64,000 nucleotides of DNA from DATLGB01 sp963726825 (GTDB taxonomy: Bacteria; Actinomycetota; Thermoleophilia; Solirubrobacterales; Solirubrobacteraceae), in contig CAVSDT010000002.1 of NCBI GenBank assembly GCA_963726825.1, positions 1,426,001 to 1,490,000 on the forward strand, in the 5' to 3' direction. The position numbers and the translations under genes were made by a program. Of this stretch, positions 1 through 8,787 are shown in pieces. How positions within the stretch are numbered: position 1 is the first letter of the stretch; every line of letters begins with the position of its first letter. Below the pieces are notes generated by a model. The model ran no database searches. It had not been told where the DNA came from and saw only the letters and a list, made by a program, of their open reading frames with translations.

Positions 1-111
1 CGGATCGTCTCGCTCATGTCGCGCGAGGCGGCCGACGAGCTCGACCTCAAGCCCGGTGACAGCGCCCGCGCGATCGTGAAGGCGACGACCGTCGTCGTCG
101 AGACGAGCTAG
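1..111 (+). CDS. C-terminal end of a TOBE-domain protein (partial)
   Basis: The first 36 codons are open to the left edge and end at TAG. The peptide contains LMSREAADELDLKPGD followed by ARAIVKATTVVVE, the usual pattern of a molybdate/molybdopterin-binding TOBE (Mop) domain, in which a small beta barrel ends in a run of valines. Such tails occur on molybdenum-responsive regulators and on ModC-type ATPases, so the full protein cannot be named from what is visible. A molybdenum-related gene fits the XdhC factor and molybdenum hydroxylase elsewhere in the window, but a link is inference. Confidence 0.65.
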   Translation, partial: RIVSLMSREAADELDLKPGDSARAIVKATTVVVETS

Positions 112-136
112 CGGCGCCCGCCGGCCCGGCGCCGCG

Positions 137-1144
137 TCAGGCCGCGACGGGCGGTTCGGGCCGGGCGACCACGCCCTCGGCCAGCAGCCGCCCGAAGCGC
201 TGCACCGCGTCCGTCACGCCCTCCTGCAGCGGGCGCATGACGGGCCCGCCCATGAGCTCGACGAAGGAGGTCGCGTCGACCTCGCCGGGGAACGGAAGCG
301 CGTCCTGCCCGGCGGTGATCAGGCCGCGGGCGTCCGGCGCCGCCGCCTCGATCACGCCCACGAGGTCCTGCACGGCGACGACGGCGCCGTCGAGGTTGTG
401 GACGGAGGCGCCCTCGCGCCGCAGCTCGGCCGCGCGGACGAACGCCTCGCCGACGTCCGGCGCGTACTGGAGCTGCACCGTGCCGCCGAAGGGGATGTGG
501 CAGGCGACGCCGGCCGCGGCGGCGACCATGGCGGTCGTCGGCACGGAGGTCATGCCCTGGTCGCGCGCGGGGCCGAAGACCGTGTGCGGGCGCAGCCCGA
601 TGGAGGACACCCCGTAGTCCTCGAAGTAGCGCAGCGCGGTGCTCTCGTTGGCGCGCTTGTAGACCCCGTAGAGCGTGCCGGGCGCGTCGTCGCCGTCGAG
701 CGTGGCGGCCGGGCCGTAGACCGCGATGGAGGAGGCGTAGACGACCGTGCCGGTGCGCCCCTCGCGCCGCCGCACGGCCTCGAGCACGTTGACCGTGCCC
801 TGGACGTTGACGCGGGCGCCGAGCACCGGATCGGCGCGCACGAACGGGACCTGGAGCGCCGCGAGGTGCACGACGTCTGAGATGTCGTGCTCGGCGAGCA
901 CGCCCTCGAGCGCGGCGAGGTCGGTGATGTCGCCCTGCACGTGGGTGATCGCGTCGCGCTGCTCGGCGTCGAGCGCGACGGCCAGGCGATGGCCGTCCCC
1001 GCCGACGTCGAGCGCCACGACCTCGTGGCCGCGTTGCAGGAGGCTGCGCATCGTCCACACACCGATGGCGCCGAGGGCACCCGTCACGAGGAAGCGCCCG
1101 GGCCCGGGCGCCTTGGATGGTCCGTCCGTGTGGTTCGCCGACAT
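137..1144 (-). CDS. NAD-dependent epimerase/dehydratase (extended SDR)
   Basis: A 335-residue extended short-chain dehydrogenase, probably acting on a nucleotide sugar or sugar acid. The Rossmann motif TGALGAIG lies near residue 20, an acidic ALDVGGD stretch ends the second strand, and the catalytic Ser (YASSIAVYG) and Tyr-x3-Lys (YGVYK) are present. I start it at the ATG at 1144 because GGAGG sits 9 bases upstream; an ATG at 1168 is also in frame but lacks such a site. It is divergent from the LacI regulator and shares its operator region, so it probably belongs to the same sugar regulon. The substrate cannot be read from the sequence. Confidence 0.85.
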   Translation of the reverse strand: MSANHTDGPSKAPGPGRFLVTGALGAIGVWTMRSLLQRGHEVVALDVGGDGHRLAVALDAEQRDAITHVQGDITDLAALEGVLAEHDISDVVHLAALQVPFVRADPVLGARVNVQGTVNVLEAVRRREGRTGTVVYASSIAVYGPAATLDGDDAPGTLYGVYKRANESTALRYFEDYGVSSIGLRPHTVFGPARDQGMTSVPTTAMVAAAAGVACHIPFGGTVQLQYAPDVGEAFVRAAELRREGASVHNLDGAVVAVQDLVGVIEAAAPDARGLITAGQDALPFPGEVDATSFVELMGGPVMRPLQEGVTDAVQRFGRLLAEGVVARPEPPVAA

Positions 1145-1203
1145 GGGTCGACCCCTCCGATCGTTCATCGATGTCGGCGCGTGCGACCAAGCCGCCGGTC
1201 AAG

Positions 1204-1218
1204 TTAGGCAAACGTTAG
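1204..1218. promoter_or_regulatory. LacI-type operator between epimerase and lacI-family gene
   Basis: The sequence TTAGGCAAACGTTAG is an imperfect palindrome centred on CG, as is usual for LacI-family operators. Its 12-base core TAGGCAAACGTT recurs exactly at 2268-2279, just before the sugar isomerase gene. It sits in the divergent promoter region, placed to control both the epimerase and the regulator itself. Confidence 0.7.
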
Positions 1219-1250
1219 CGCTGGAGGTTCTCCGCGTCTATGCTCGCGCC

Positions 1251-2264
1251 GTGCGACCACCGGAGCCCCGCTCGGCGACGTTGATGGACGTAGCCCGTCT
1301 GGCCGGGGTGCACGTCTCCACCGTCTCGCGGGTCCTGCGCGATTCGCCGCAGCTGAACATCCGTCCGGAGACGCGGCAGCGGATCCAGGACGCGGCGGCG
1401 GAGCTGCACTACCGGCCCAACCACGTCGCCCGCGGCCTGCGGCTGGCGTCGACCGGGACGCTCGGGATGCTCGTCCCGTCGCTGCGCAACCCGGTGTACG
1501 CCGAGATCGCGCGCGGCGCCTTCGAGCGCGCGTGGGAACGCTCCTTCGTCGTCGTGCTCGTCGAGGACCGTGGCGGCGGCGACGCCGAGCGCGCCTACGA
1601 GCGCCTGGTCGCCAACGGCCGCATCGACGGGCTGTTGATCGCCGGGGCGCACCCCGACAGCATGCTCGCCCAGCGCGCGCCGGACGCACCGGTCCCGTTC
1701 GTGTTCGTCAACCGCCGCCAGCCCGACGCTCAGAGCATCTCCATGCTCGAGGAGGAGGCGGGCGCCCTCGCGGCCAAGCACCTGCTCGGCCTCGGCCACC
1801 GGCGGCTGGCCCACGTCGCCGGCCCGGACGAGATCGACACCGCGCGGCGCCGCCTCCGGGGGTTCCTCGCGGCCACGACGGAGGCGGGCCTGCAGCCGCA
1901 GGTCGTCCACGCCGCCTTCGACGAAGGCGCCGGCCACGACGCGACGCTCGAGCTGCTGACGGCCGCGGAGCTCCCGACCGCGATCTTCACCTCGAACTTC
2001 AACCAGGCCATCGGCGCGCTCGCTGCCGTCCGCGAGTCCGGCCGGCAGGTGCCGGAGGACATCTCGCTGATCACCTACGACGACGATCCGATCTCCGGCT
2101 ACCTGGCCCCGCCGCTGACCGGCATCCGGATGCCGATGCGCGAGATGGGCCAGGTCGCGGTCGACGCGATCCTCGACCGCATCGACGGGGCACAACCGGC
2201 CGACGTCACCGTGCCGACGCCGCCGCAGCTGATCCTGCGCCGGTCCACCGCGCCGCCCGGTTGA
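1251..2264 (+). CDS. LacI family transcriptional regulator
   Basis: A 337-residue LacI/GalR repressor. The N-terminal helix-turn-helix and hinge are clear (LMDVARLAGVHVSTVSRVLR, about residues 11-30), followed by a periplasmic-binding-like sensor domain containing TGTLGMLVPSLRNPVYAEI and, near the end, DDDPISGYLAPPLTGIRMP. The start is taken as GTG at 1251, which gives the usual short leader before the HTH; no convincing ribosome site precedes it. The core TAGGCAAACGTT occurs both upstream of this gene and directly after its stop, so it probably represses itself, the divergent epimerase and the downstream isomerase/oxidoreductase pair. The inducer is unknown. Confidence 0.92.
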   Translation: MRPPEPRSATLMDVARLAGVHVSTVSRVLRDSPQLNIRPETRQRIQDAAAELHYRPNHVARGLRLASTGTLGMLVPSLRNPVYAEIARGAFERAWERSFVVVLVEDRGGGDAERAYERLVANGRIDGLLIAGAHPDSMLAQRAPDAPVPFVFVNRRQPDAQSISMLEEEAGALAAKHLLGLGHRRLAHVAGPDEIDTARRRLRGFLAATTEAGLQPQVVHAAFDEGAGHDATLELLTAAELPTAIFTSNFNQAIGALAAVRESGRQVPEDISLITYDDDPISGYLAPPLTGIRMPMREMGQVAVDAILDRIDGAQPADVTVPTPPQLILRRSTAPPG

Positions 2265-2266
2265 AC

Positions 2267-2282
2267 CTAGGCAAACGTTCGT
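2267..2282. promoter_or_regulatory. second LacI-type operator, upstream of sugar isomerase
   Basis: TAGGCAAACGTT at 2268-2279 repeats exactly the core found upstream of the regulator. It lies in the 32-base gap between the lacI-family stop and the isomerase start, so the downstream pair probably has its own repressed promoter. Confidence 0.7.
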
Positions 2283-2296
2283 CTAGCGTCTCCGCC

Positions 2297-3298
2297 ATGC
2301 CTCGTCCAGTCACGCTGTTCACCGGCCAGTGGGCCGACCTGCCGATCACCGAGCTCGCCGAGAAGACCGGCGCGTGGGGCTTCGACGGCTTGGAGCTCGC
2401 GTGCTGGGGCGACCACTTCGACGTCGCCAAGGCCGTCAGCGATCCGAGCTACGTCAAGGGGGTCCGGGCGCTGCTCGAGCAGCACGGCCTCGGCGTCTGG
2501 TCGATCGGCAACCACCTGCTGGGCCAGGCCGTGTGCGATCCCATCGACGCGCGCCACCAGGCCGTCCTGGCCCCGGAGGTCTGGGGCGACGGGGACCCCG
2601 AGGGCGTGCGCCGGCGCGCCGCCGAGGGGATGAAGGACACCGCTCGCGCCGCCGCGCAGCTCGGCGTCGAGGTCGTGACCGGCTTCACCGGCTCCCCCGT
2701 CTGGCACCTCCTCTACTCCTTCCCGCCCAACGACTGGGCCGTCGTCGAGGCCGGCTACCAGGAGTTCGCCGAGCGCTGGGGCCCGATCATCGACGTCTTC
2801 GAGGCCGAGGGCGTGCGCTTCGCGCTGGAGGTCCACCCGACCGAGATCGCCTACGACTTCGGCACGACCCACAAGACGCTCGACGCGATCGGCGACCGCC
2901 CCGGCTTCGGCCTCAACGTGGACCCGAGCCACTTCGAGCACCAGTTCCTCGACACGGCGGCCTTCATCGCGGAGTTCGCCCCCAAGGTCTTCCACTTCCA
3001 CGTCAAGGACTCCAAGCGCCACCTCGACGGGCGCTCCTCGATCCTCGGCGGGCACCTCGACTTCGGCCAGGTCGGCCGCGGGTGGGACTTCGTCTCCCCC
3101 GGCCACGGCGACGTCGACCTCGAGTCGATGGTCCGGGCCCTCAACCGGATCGGCTACACGGGCCCGATGTCGATCGAGTGGGAGGACTCCGGGATGGACC
3201 GCGACTGGGGCGCACCCGACGCGCTCGCGTTCGTCCGGCGCACGGACTTCAGCCCCTCGACCGTGGCCTTCGACGCCGCGTTCGCGAAGGAGGCGTGA
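2297..3298 (+). CDS. sugar phosphate isomerase/epimerase (TIM-barrel)
   Basis: A 333-residue xylose-isomerase-like TIM-barrel protein. Metal and substrate ligands typical of the family are visible: Glu in FALEVHPTE, Asp/His in LNVDPSHF, His in FHFHVKDS and a final Glu in MSIEWEDSG. It probably interconverts a keto/aldo sugar or sugar acid. The ATG at 2297 follows the LacI operator, and the stop overlaps the next ATG by one base (TGATG), so it is translated with the Gfo/Idh/MocA oxidoreductase. Such pairs are common in inositol, hexuronate or rare-sugar catabolism; which one applies here is unknown. Confidence 0.88.
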   Translation: MPRPVTLFTGQWADLPITELAEKTGAWGFDGLELACWGDHFDVAKAVSDPSYVKGVRALLEQHGLGVWSIGNHLLGQAVCDPIDARHQAVLAPEVWGDGDPEGVRRRAAEGMKDTARAAAQLGVEVVTGFTGSPVWHLLYSFPPNDWAVVEAGYQEFAERWGPIIDVFEAEGVRFALEVHPTEIAYDFGTTHKTLDAIGDRPGFGLNVDPSHFEHQFLDTAAFIAEFAPKVFHFHVKDSKRHLDGRSSILGGHLDFGQVGRGWDFVSPGHGDVDLESMVRALNRIGYTGPMSIEWEDSGMDRDWGAPDALAFVRRTDFSPSTVAFDAAFAKEA

Positions 3299-4457
3299 TG
3301 TCCGAGAGCGCCTTCACGACGCAGGGCGCCGCCGCGGGCGGCGGGGATGCCAAGCCAATCGGCGTCGGCATGCTCGGCTACGCGTTCATGGGCAAGGCGC
3401 ACTCCAACGCCTACAAGACGCTGGCCTACATGACGTGGCCGCCCCCGCTGCGCCCCGAGCTCGTGGCGATCGCCGGCCGCAACGAGGCGGCGGTCGCCGA
3501 GGCCGCGCACCGCTACGGCTTCGCCGACCACGTGACGGACTGGCGCGCGCTCGTCGCCGACGACCGCATCGGGCTCTTCGACAACGCCGGCCCCAACAAC
3601 CTCCACGCCGAGCCGACCATCGCGGCGGCCGAGGCGGGCAAGCACGTCATCTGCGAGAAGCCGCTCGGCCGCGACGCCGCCGAGTCCTTCGAGACGTGGC
3701 AGCGCGTCGAGGCGGCCGGCGTCAAGCACATGTGCGCCTTCAACTACCGCTTCGTGCCCGCGGTCCGGCTGGCCCGCGAGATCATCGAGGCGGGTGACCT
3801 CGGCGAGATCCGCCACTTCCGCGCCTCCTACCTGCAGGAGTGGGGCGCCGAGCAGATCGACGCGTGGCGCTTCGACAAGGCCGAGGCCGGATCCGGCGCG
3901 CTCGGCGACCTCGGCGCGCACGTCGTGGACCTCGCCCGCTACCTCGTCGGCGAGATCACGGAGGTGTCGGCGCAGCTGACGACGTTCTGGCCGGAGCGCC
4001 AGGTCGACGACGCCGTGGAGTCCACCGTGCGCTTCGACAACGGCGCGATCGGGACCATCGAGGCGTCGCGCTTCGCCACCGGACGCAAGAACGCGTTCCG
4101 CTGGGAGATCAACGGCTCGAAGGGGTCGATCGCCTTCGACCTCGAGCGGCTCAACGAGCTCCAAGTGCACCTCGTGGACTCGACCCCCGGGGCCCGCGTG
4201 TGCAGGGCTTTCGCACCGTCCTGGTCTCGGAGGCCGACCACCCGTTCTGGGAGCACTGGTGGCCCCACGGGCACATCATCGGCTGGGAGCACTCCTTCGT
4301 CCACGAGCTCCACCACCTGCTCACCGCCATCCGCGACGACACGCCGGTCGGGCCCCACGGCGCGACGCTCGAGGACGGCTACCGCGCCGCCGAGGTGTGC
4401 GACGCGATGGTGCGCTCGTCCGAGAACGGCACGCGCGAGACCGTCACCTACCGCTAG
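3298..4457 (+). CDS. Gfo/Idh/MocA family oxidoreductase (one frameshift)
   Basis: An NAD(P)-dependent sugar dehydrogenase of about 385 residues. Visible are the Rossmann start GVGMLGYAFMGKAH, the catalytic-lysine motif CEKPLGRD and the C-terminal-domain motif LGDLGAHVVDLARYL. The reading frame breaks near 4200: after TPGARV the protein continues one frame over as QGFRTVLVSEADHPFW and ends at 4457. The break needs two extra bases (a repeated GT/TG) or one missing base, and lies outside the heavily frameshifted zone. It overlaps the isomerase stop and its tail overlaps the convergent MFS gene by 4 bases. Whether the break is genuine or a sequence error cannot be settled here. Confidence 0.85.
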
Positions 4458-5635
4458 ACCTCGCGCCCCTGGACCATCCCCGGCCGGCCGGCGCCCAGCC
4501 CGAAGGCGAGCATCCCGAACGCGAGCACGAGCGCGAGCAGCAGCGGGGCGGTCCACCCGCCGGTGAGGTCATGGAGCGCGCCGACGGCGAGCGGGCCGGT
4601 CGCGGCGAAGAGGTAGCCGACCGTCTGGGCCATCCCCGAGAGGGCGGCCGCGTGCCGGCCGTCGGGCCCGCGGACGGCGAACAGGGTCAGGGCGAGGGAG
4701 ATCCCCGCGCCCTGGCCGAAGCCGAGCAGGACGACCCACAGCACCTTCCCGGCCTCCGGGGCGAGGATCAGGCCGAGGACGCCGGCGATCCACAGACCGG
4801 CCGCGCCCGCCGCCAGCGGCCGCTGGTCGTGGAGGCGCTCGGCGACCATCGGGACCACGAACGACGTCGACAGGCCGAGGACGAGGTCCAGCGACAGGAG
4901 GAAGCCCGCGGCGGCGTCCGTGGACCCGTTGGCCTTCAGGATGTCCGGCAGCCAGGCGGCGAAGATGTAGAAGAGGATCGACTGGCACGCGAAGAAGCCC
5001 GTGATGCGCCGCGCCACGGGGTCGTGCCACAGCGTCACCCGCCGGGCGGGCTCCGCCGCCGCGGCCGCGGCCGCCCGCGCACGGCGGGCGAGGGGCAGCA
5101 TCAGCGCGGCCGACACGAGCGCCGGGATCGCCCAGAACCCGAGCCCGGCGCGCCAGCCGTCGAAGGCCCGCTCGAGCGGGACGCTCAGGCCCGCGCCGAG
5201 CGCGCCGGCGAGCCCGATCGCCACGGAGTAGACGCCCATCATCGTCCCCGGCCGCGGGAAGTCGCGCTTGACCATCACGGGGACCAGGACGTTGGCGACC
5301 GCGATCCCGGCGCCGAGCACGACCGTCCCGGCGAACAGCGCGGCGATCGACGGCGGCAGCCGCAGGGCGACGCCGAGCGCGATGACGAGCAGCGAGCCGA
5401 GCAGGACGACCTCCGGCGCACGGCGGCGCGTCAGCAGCGGCGCGACGGGCGCCGCGAGACCGAAGAACAGCAGCGGCGTCATCGTCAGCAGGCCCGCGAC
5501 CGTCGCGCTGACGCCGAGGTCGGCGCGGATGTCGTCGAGGACCGGGCCGACCGCGGTGACCGGCGCCCGCAGGTTCAGGCTCACGACGGCGAGGGTCGCG
5601 CCGAGGACGACCATGGACCCGGGACGCGCCTTCAT
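4454..5635 (-). CDS. MFS transporter, CynX/NimT-like
   Basis: A 393-residue major-facilitator protein with about twelve hydrophobic segments. The N-terminus carries VVSLNLRAPVTAVGPVLDDI, which closely follows the pattern of the CynX/YeaN/NimT subgroup (cyanate or nitroimidazole-type exporters). A mid-protein stretch rich in Ala and Arg is the cytoplasmic loop between the two six-helix halves. It is divergent from the aminotransferase with only 23 bases between the starts, so the two probably share a control region. Substrate unknown. A related transporter lies at 48.4-49.5 kb. Confidence 0.85.
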   Translation of the reverse strand: MKARPGSMVVLGATLAVVSLNLRAPVTAVGPVLDDIRADLGVSATVAGLLTMTPLLFFGLAAPVAPLLTRRRAPEVVLLGSLLVIALGVALRLPPSIAALFAGTVVLGAGIAVANVLVPVMVKRDFPRPGTMMGVYSVAIGLAGALGAGLSVPLERAFDGWRAGLGFWAIPALVSAALMLPLARRARAAAAAAAEPARRVTLWHDPVARRITGFFACQSILFYIFAAWLPDILKANGSTDAAAGFLLSLDLVLGLSTSFVVPMVAERLHDQRPLAAGAAGLWIAGVLGLILAPEAGKVLWVVLLGFGQGAGISLALTLFAVRGPDGRHAAALSGMAQTVGYLFAATGPLAVGALHDLTGGWTAPLLLALVLAFGMLAFGLGAGRPGMVQGREV

Positions 5636-5658
5636 CGAGCGTCCGGCATGCTAGGCCG

Positions 5659-6837
5659 ATGCCCGCCCCTGCGCCCGCGCCGGCCCCCCGCGTCGCCGAG
5701 CTCGGCACGGAGTCCGCGTTCACCGTCCTCGCCCACGCGAAGGCCCTCGAGGCGGCCGGGCGCGACATCGTCCACCTCGAGATCGGCGAGCCGGACTTCG
5801 ACACGCCCGACCACATCCGCGCGGCGGGGATCGCCGCCATCGAGGCGGGCGAGACGCACTACGGGCCGGCGGCCGGGCTGCCGGAGCTGCGCGCGGCGGC
5901 CGCGACGCACCTGACGCAGACGCGGGGCGTCGAGGTCACCCCGGAGCGCGTGCTCGTCGCCACGGGCGCCAAGCCGTTCCTGTTCTTCTCGATCCTCGCC
6001 ACCTGCGGGCCGGGCGACGAGGTCCTCTACCCCGACCCCGGCTTCCCGATCTACGCGTCGGCGATCCGCTGGACGGGCGCGACGCCCGTCCCGCTGCCCC
6101 TGCGCGAGGCGCAGGACTTCGCCTTCGACCCCGACGAGCTCGCCGCCCTGCTGAGCCCGCGCACGAAGCTCGTGATCCTCAACTCGCCCCAGAACCCGAC
6201 GGGCGGCGTGATCGGCGCCGAGCACCTGCGGGCCGTCGCCGGTCACCTGGAGCAGACCTCCGCGTGGGTGCTCACCGACGAGGTCTACGCCCGGCTGACC
6301 TACGACGGGGCCTGCCCGTCGCTGGCGAGCGTCCCGGGGATGCTCGACCGCACCATCCTGCTCGACGGCTTCTCCAAGGCCTACGCCATGACGGGCTGGC
6401 GCTGCGGGTTCGCCTGCGTCCCCGAGCCGCTGATCGAGCCGCTCACCCGCTTCTTCGTCAACTCGACGTCGTGCGTGCCGGCGTTCGTCCAGCGTGCGGG
6501 CGTCGCGGCGCTCGAGGGGCCGCAGGAGCCGGTCGCGGCGATGCTCGCCGAGCTGCGGGCGCGGCGGGACCTCGTCGTGACGGGGCTCAACGCGATCGAG
6601 GGGGTGTCCTGCCGCGTCCCGAAGGGGGCCTTCTACGCGTTCCCCAACGTCACCGGGCTGCCGCTGTCTGACACCGAGCTGGCGACCCGGCTGCTGGACG
6701 AGGCCGGCGTCGCCCTCCTCGCCGGGTCGGCGTTCGGCGCCGCCGGCGCGGGACACCTGCGCGTGTCCTACGGCACATCGCGCAGCGACCTCGACGAGGC
6801 GATCGGTCGCCTCGACGAGTACATCTCCGCGCTCTGA
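5659..6837 (+). CDS. class I pyridoxal-phosphate aminotransferase
   Basis: A 392-residue fold-type I aminotransferase close to the aspartate/aromatic aminotransferase group. Visible are the N-terminal IGEPDFDTPDHI motif, the PLP-anchoring NSPQNPTGG, Asp/Tyr in TDEVYARLTYDG, the Schiff-base lysine in DGFSKAYAMTGWR and the substrate-carboxylate Arg near HLRVSYGTS. The length is normal. It stands beside a divergent MFS gene, and no pathway partner is obvious, so specificity is not assigned. Confidence 0.9.
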   Translation: MPAPAPAPAPRVAELGTESAFTVLAHAKALEAAGRDIVHLEIGEPDFDTPDHIRAAGIAAIEAGETHYGPAAGLPELRAAAATHLTQTRGVEVTPERVLVATGAKPFLFFSILATCGPGDEVLYPDPGFPIYASAIRWTGATPVPLPLREAQDFAFDPDELAALLSPRTKLVILNSPQNPTGGVIGAEHLRAVAGHLEQTSAWVLTDEVYARLTYDGACPSLASVPGMLDRTILLDGFSKAYAMTGWRCGFACVPEPLIEPLTRFFVNSTSCVPAFVQRAGVAALEGPQEPVAAMLAELRARRDLVVTGLNAIEGVSCRVPKGAFYAFPNVTGLPLSDTELATRLLDEAGVALLAGSAFGAAGAGHLRVSYGTSRSDLDEAIGRLDEYISAL

Positions 6838-6850
6838 CCGTCCCGCGGGC

Positions 6851-8038
6851 TCAGTGGCCATCCGGCACGGGCGCCGAGAGCTCCGGCGACCCCTGGCGCT
6901 CGCGCCGGATCGGGCCGTGGCTCTCGCGCAGCGACGCGCCGGAGCGGCCCGCCCGCCGGGCGGTGATCTCGGCGAGGACGGCGATCGCCGTCTCCTCCAC
7001 CGTCGCCGCGCCGATGTCCAGGCCCGCGGGCGCGTGCAGGCGCGCGAGGTCGGCGTCGCTGGCGCCCTCCTCGCGCAGGCGCCGCTCACGGTCCTCGGAC
7101 GTGCGTCGGCTGCCGAGCGCGCCGATGTAGCCGGCCTCGGTCTTGAAGGCGGCGAGCACGGCCGGCACGTCGAGCTTGGCGTCGTGGGAGAAGACGAGGA
7201 CCGCGTCGCGCACGCCGAGCGGCAGGTCGGCGAGGACGTCCTGCGGCCACTTCGCGACGGTCTCGGCCGAGCTCGTGAAGCGCGCGGAGGTCAGGAACGC
7301 CTCGCGCGGATCGACGATCGTGACCTTGTACCCGAGCGTGGCCGCGACGGTGGCGAGTGCGGCGGAGAAGTCGATCGCGCCGACGATCACCATCTTCGGC
7401 GCCTCGGCGAACACGGTCACCTGCACCCGCAGGCCGGTGCCGAGCGTCGTGCCGTCCTCGCCGAAGTGGCGGACCGCGGTGCGGCCGTGGGCCAGCAGGC
7501 CGCGGGCCTCGCGCTCGACGTTCTGATCGAGCAGGTCCGGGCCGCCGAGCGAGCCGATGCGCTGGTCGGCGGTGACGAGCAGCTTGGCCCCGGCACCCGG
7601 GCCGTCCAGCAGCGTGGCGACCGCGCACGGCTGGTCGTCGACGAGATCCGCGAGCCCGCGCTCGACGGCGTCGCGGTTGGCCTCGGTGACCGCGTGGACG
7701 AGGACGTGGACGATGCCGCCGCACATCAGCCCGACGGTGCCGGCGAGCTCGTCGGAGATCCCGTAGGTGACCAGCTGCGGCTCGCCGCCCTCCAGCAGGG
7801 CCATCGCCTCCTGGGCGACCGCGCTCTCGACGCACCCGCCGGTGATCGAGCCCTCGATCCGGCCGTCGGCGTCGACGTACATCGTCGCGCCCACATCCAG
7901 CGGCGCGGACCCGTCCACGCCGACCAGCAGACCGGCGGCGACGCGTCGCCCGGAACGCAGCCATTCGAGGACCTCAGCAGCCGTCTGCTGCGCCGGCCGC
8001 CGGCCCGGACCCGGGCCGGTTGCGCCTGGATCGATCAT
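6851..8038 (-). CDS. XdhC/CoxI family molybdenum-enzyme maturation protein
   Basis: An XdhC-type factor of about 395 residues, which in the family binds molybdenum cofactor and helps sulfurate and insert it into xanthine-dehydrogenase-like enzymes. The N-terminal half shows SITGGCVESAVAQEA and GLMCGGIVHVLVH; the C-terminal Rossmann half begins at KMVIVGAIDFSAAL and contains YKVTIVDPREAFLT and GYIGALGSRRTSEDR. I prefer the ATG at 8038; an ATG at 8045+38 (8083) is in frame but extends into the divergent promoter. The start overlaps a 13-base motif shared with the molybdenum hydroxylase promoter at 35.0 kb, which suggests co-regulation with that enzyme. Confidence 0.88.
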   Translation of the reverse strand: MIDPGATGPGPGRRPAQQTAAEVLEWLRSGRRVAAGLLVGVDGSAPLDVGATMYVDADGRIEGSITGGCVESAVAQEAMALLEGGEPQLVTYGISDELAGTVGLMCGGIVHVLVHAVTEANRDAVERGLADLVDDQPCAVATLLDGPGAGAKLLVTADQRIGSLGGPDLLDQNVEREARGLLAHGRTAVRHFGEDGTTLGTGLRVQVTVFAEAPKMVIVGAIDFSAALATVAATLGYKVTIVDPREAFLTSARFTSSAETVAKWPQDVLADLPLGVRDAVLVFSHDAKLDVPAVLAAFKTEAGYIGALGSRRTSEDRERRLREEGASDADLARLHAPAGLDIGAATVEETAIAVLAEITARRAGRSGASLRESHGPIRRERQGSPELSAPVPDGH

Positions 8039-8045
8039 CGATAGA
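8033..8045 (-). promoter_or_regulatory. shared regulon motif (site 1) at xdhC start
   Basis: Read on the minus strand this is TCTATCGATGATC, followed by G. It differs by one base from the site at 41338-41350 and matches the core CGAT(A/G)ATC at 32.9 and 35.0 kb. It overlaps the proposed xdhC start codon and lies about 90 bases from the divergent GntR gene, whose product is the nearest candidate to bind it. Function is inferred from recurrence alone. Confidence 0.5.
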
Positions 8046-8130
8046 GCATCCCAGCGCGACGGGGGAGTGTCAAAGGGCGACACCCGTTCTTCGTAGGCGT
8101 GGCGCCCGGCCGGGTGTATGTTCCGCAGCG

Positions 8131-8769
8131 ATGAAGGCGATCCGGCGCGCGCTGCGACACGACATCCGAGACGGGCTCGTGCGCGCGATCATGGCCGCGG
8201 AGTACGGTCCGGGCGACCGGCTGATCGAGATGACGATCGCGCGGGAGTACGGCACCAGCCAGGGGCCGGTCCGCGAGGCGCTGCGCGAGCTCGAGGTCCT
8301 GGGCTTCGTCCGGTCCGAGCCGCGCCGCGGCACCTACGTGCGCGACGCCTGGCAACGGGGCATGGTCGAGCTCTACGAGCTGCGCGGCTCGCTCGAGGAG
8401 TTCGCCACCCGGCTCGCGACGCCGCTGCTGCACGAGGACGTCTCCCCCCTGCAGGAGGAGATCGACGGCATGGTCGCCGCCGCCGCGGCCGACGACGTCG
8501 AGGGGGTCGTCGACCACAGCGAGGGCTTCCACCGGCTCATCATCGACGCGAGCGGCAACCTGCTCCTCTCCAACGTGTGGGACGGGCTGAGCATCGCCGA
8601 GCACACGGAGCTCACGATGGTCACGCTGCCCGTCGACCTCGCCGTCGTCGGACCGTCGCACCAGCCGATCGTGGATGCGATCGTCGCCGGCGACGTGGAG
8701 CGTGCGTGCCGTGCGAGCCGCGATCACCAGCAGTTCTTCATCGACATGCTGCAGTCCACCTCGCTCTGA
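8131..8769 (+). CDS. GntR family transcriptional regulator (FCD subgroup)
   Basis: A 212-residue FadR-like GntR regulator. The winged helix-turn-helix covers about residues 5-75 (GDRLIEMTIAREYGTSQGPV, REALRELEVLGFV), followed by an all-helical FCD ligand domain with the metal/ligand-type residues of the family (FHRLIIDASGN and a late histidine in SRDHQQFF). The ATG at 8131 closely follows a TATG-containing promoter-like segment. It is divergent from xdhC and near a 13-base motif that recurs at three other catabolic promoters in the window, so it is the prime candidate regulator of the molybdenum hydroxylase/degradation regulon. That role is inference. Confidence 0.9.
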   Translation: MKAIRRALRHDIRDGLVRAIMAAEYGPGDRLIEMTIAREYGTSQGPVREALRELEVLGFVRSEPRRGTYVRDAWQRGMVELYELRGSLEEFATRLATPLLHEDVSPLQEEIDGMVAAAAADDVEGVVDHSEGFHRLIIDASGNLLLSNVWDGLSIAEHTELTMVTLPVDLAVVGPSHQPIVDAIVAGDVERACRASRDHQQFFIDMLQSTSL

Positions 8770-8787
8770 GGCCACCCGCGCCCGCGG

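Noticed and set aside
4259..5914. Long Arg/Gly/Pro-rich frames opposite or out of phase with real genes
   Set aside because: These are shadow frames produced by very high GC; the MFS and aminotransferase frames carry the family motifs.
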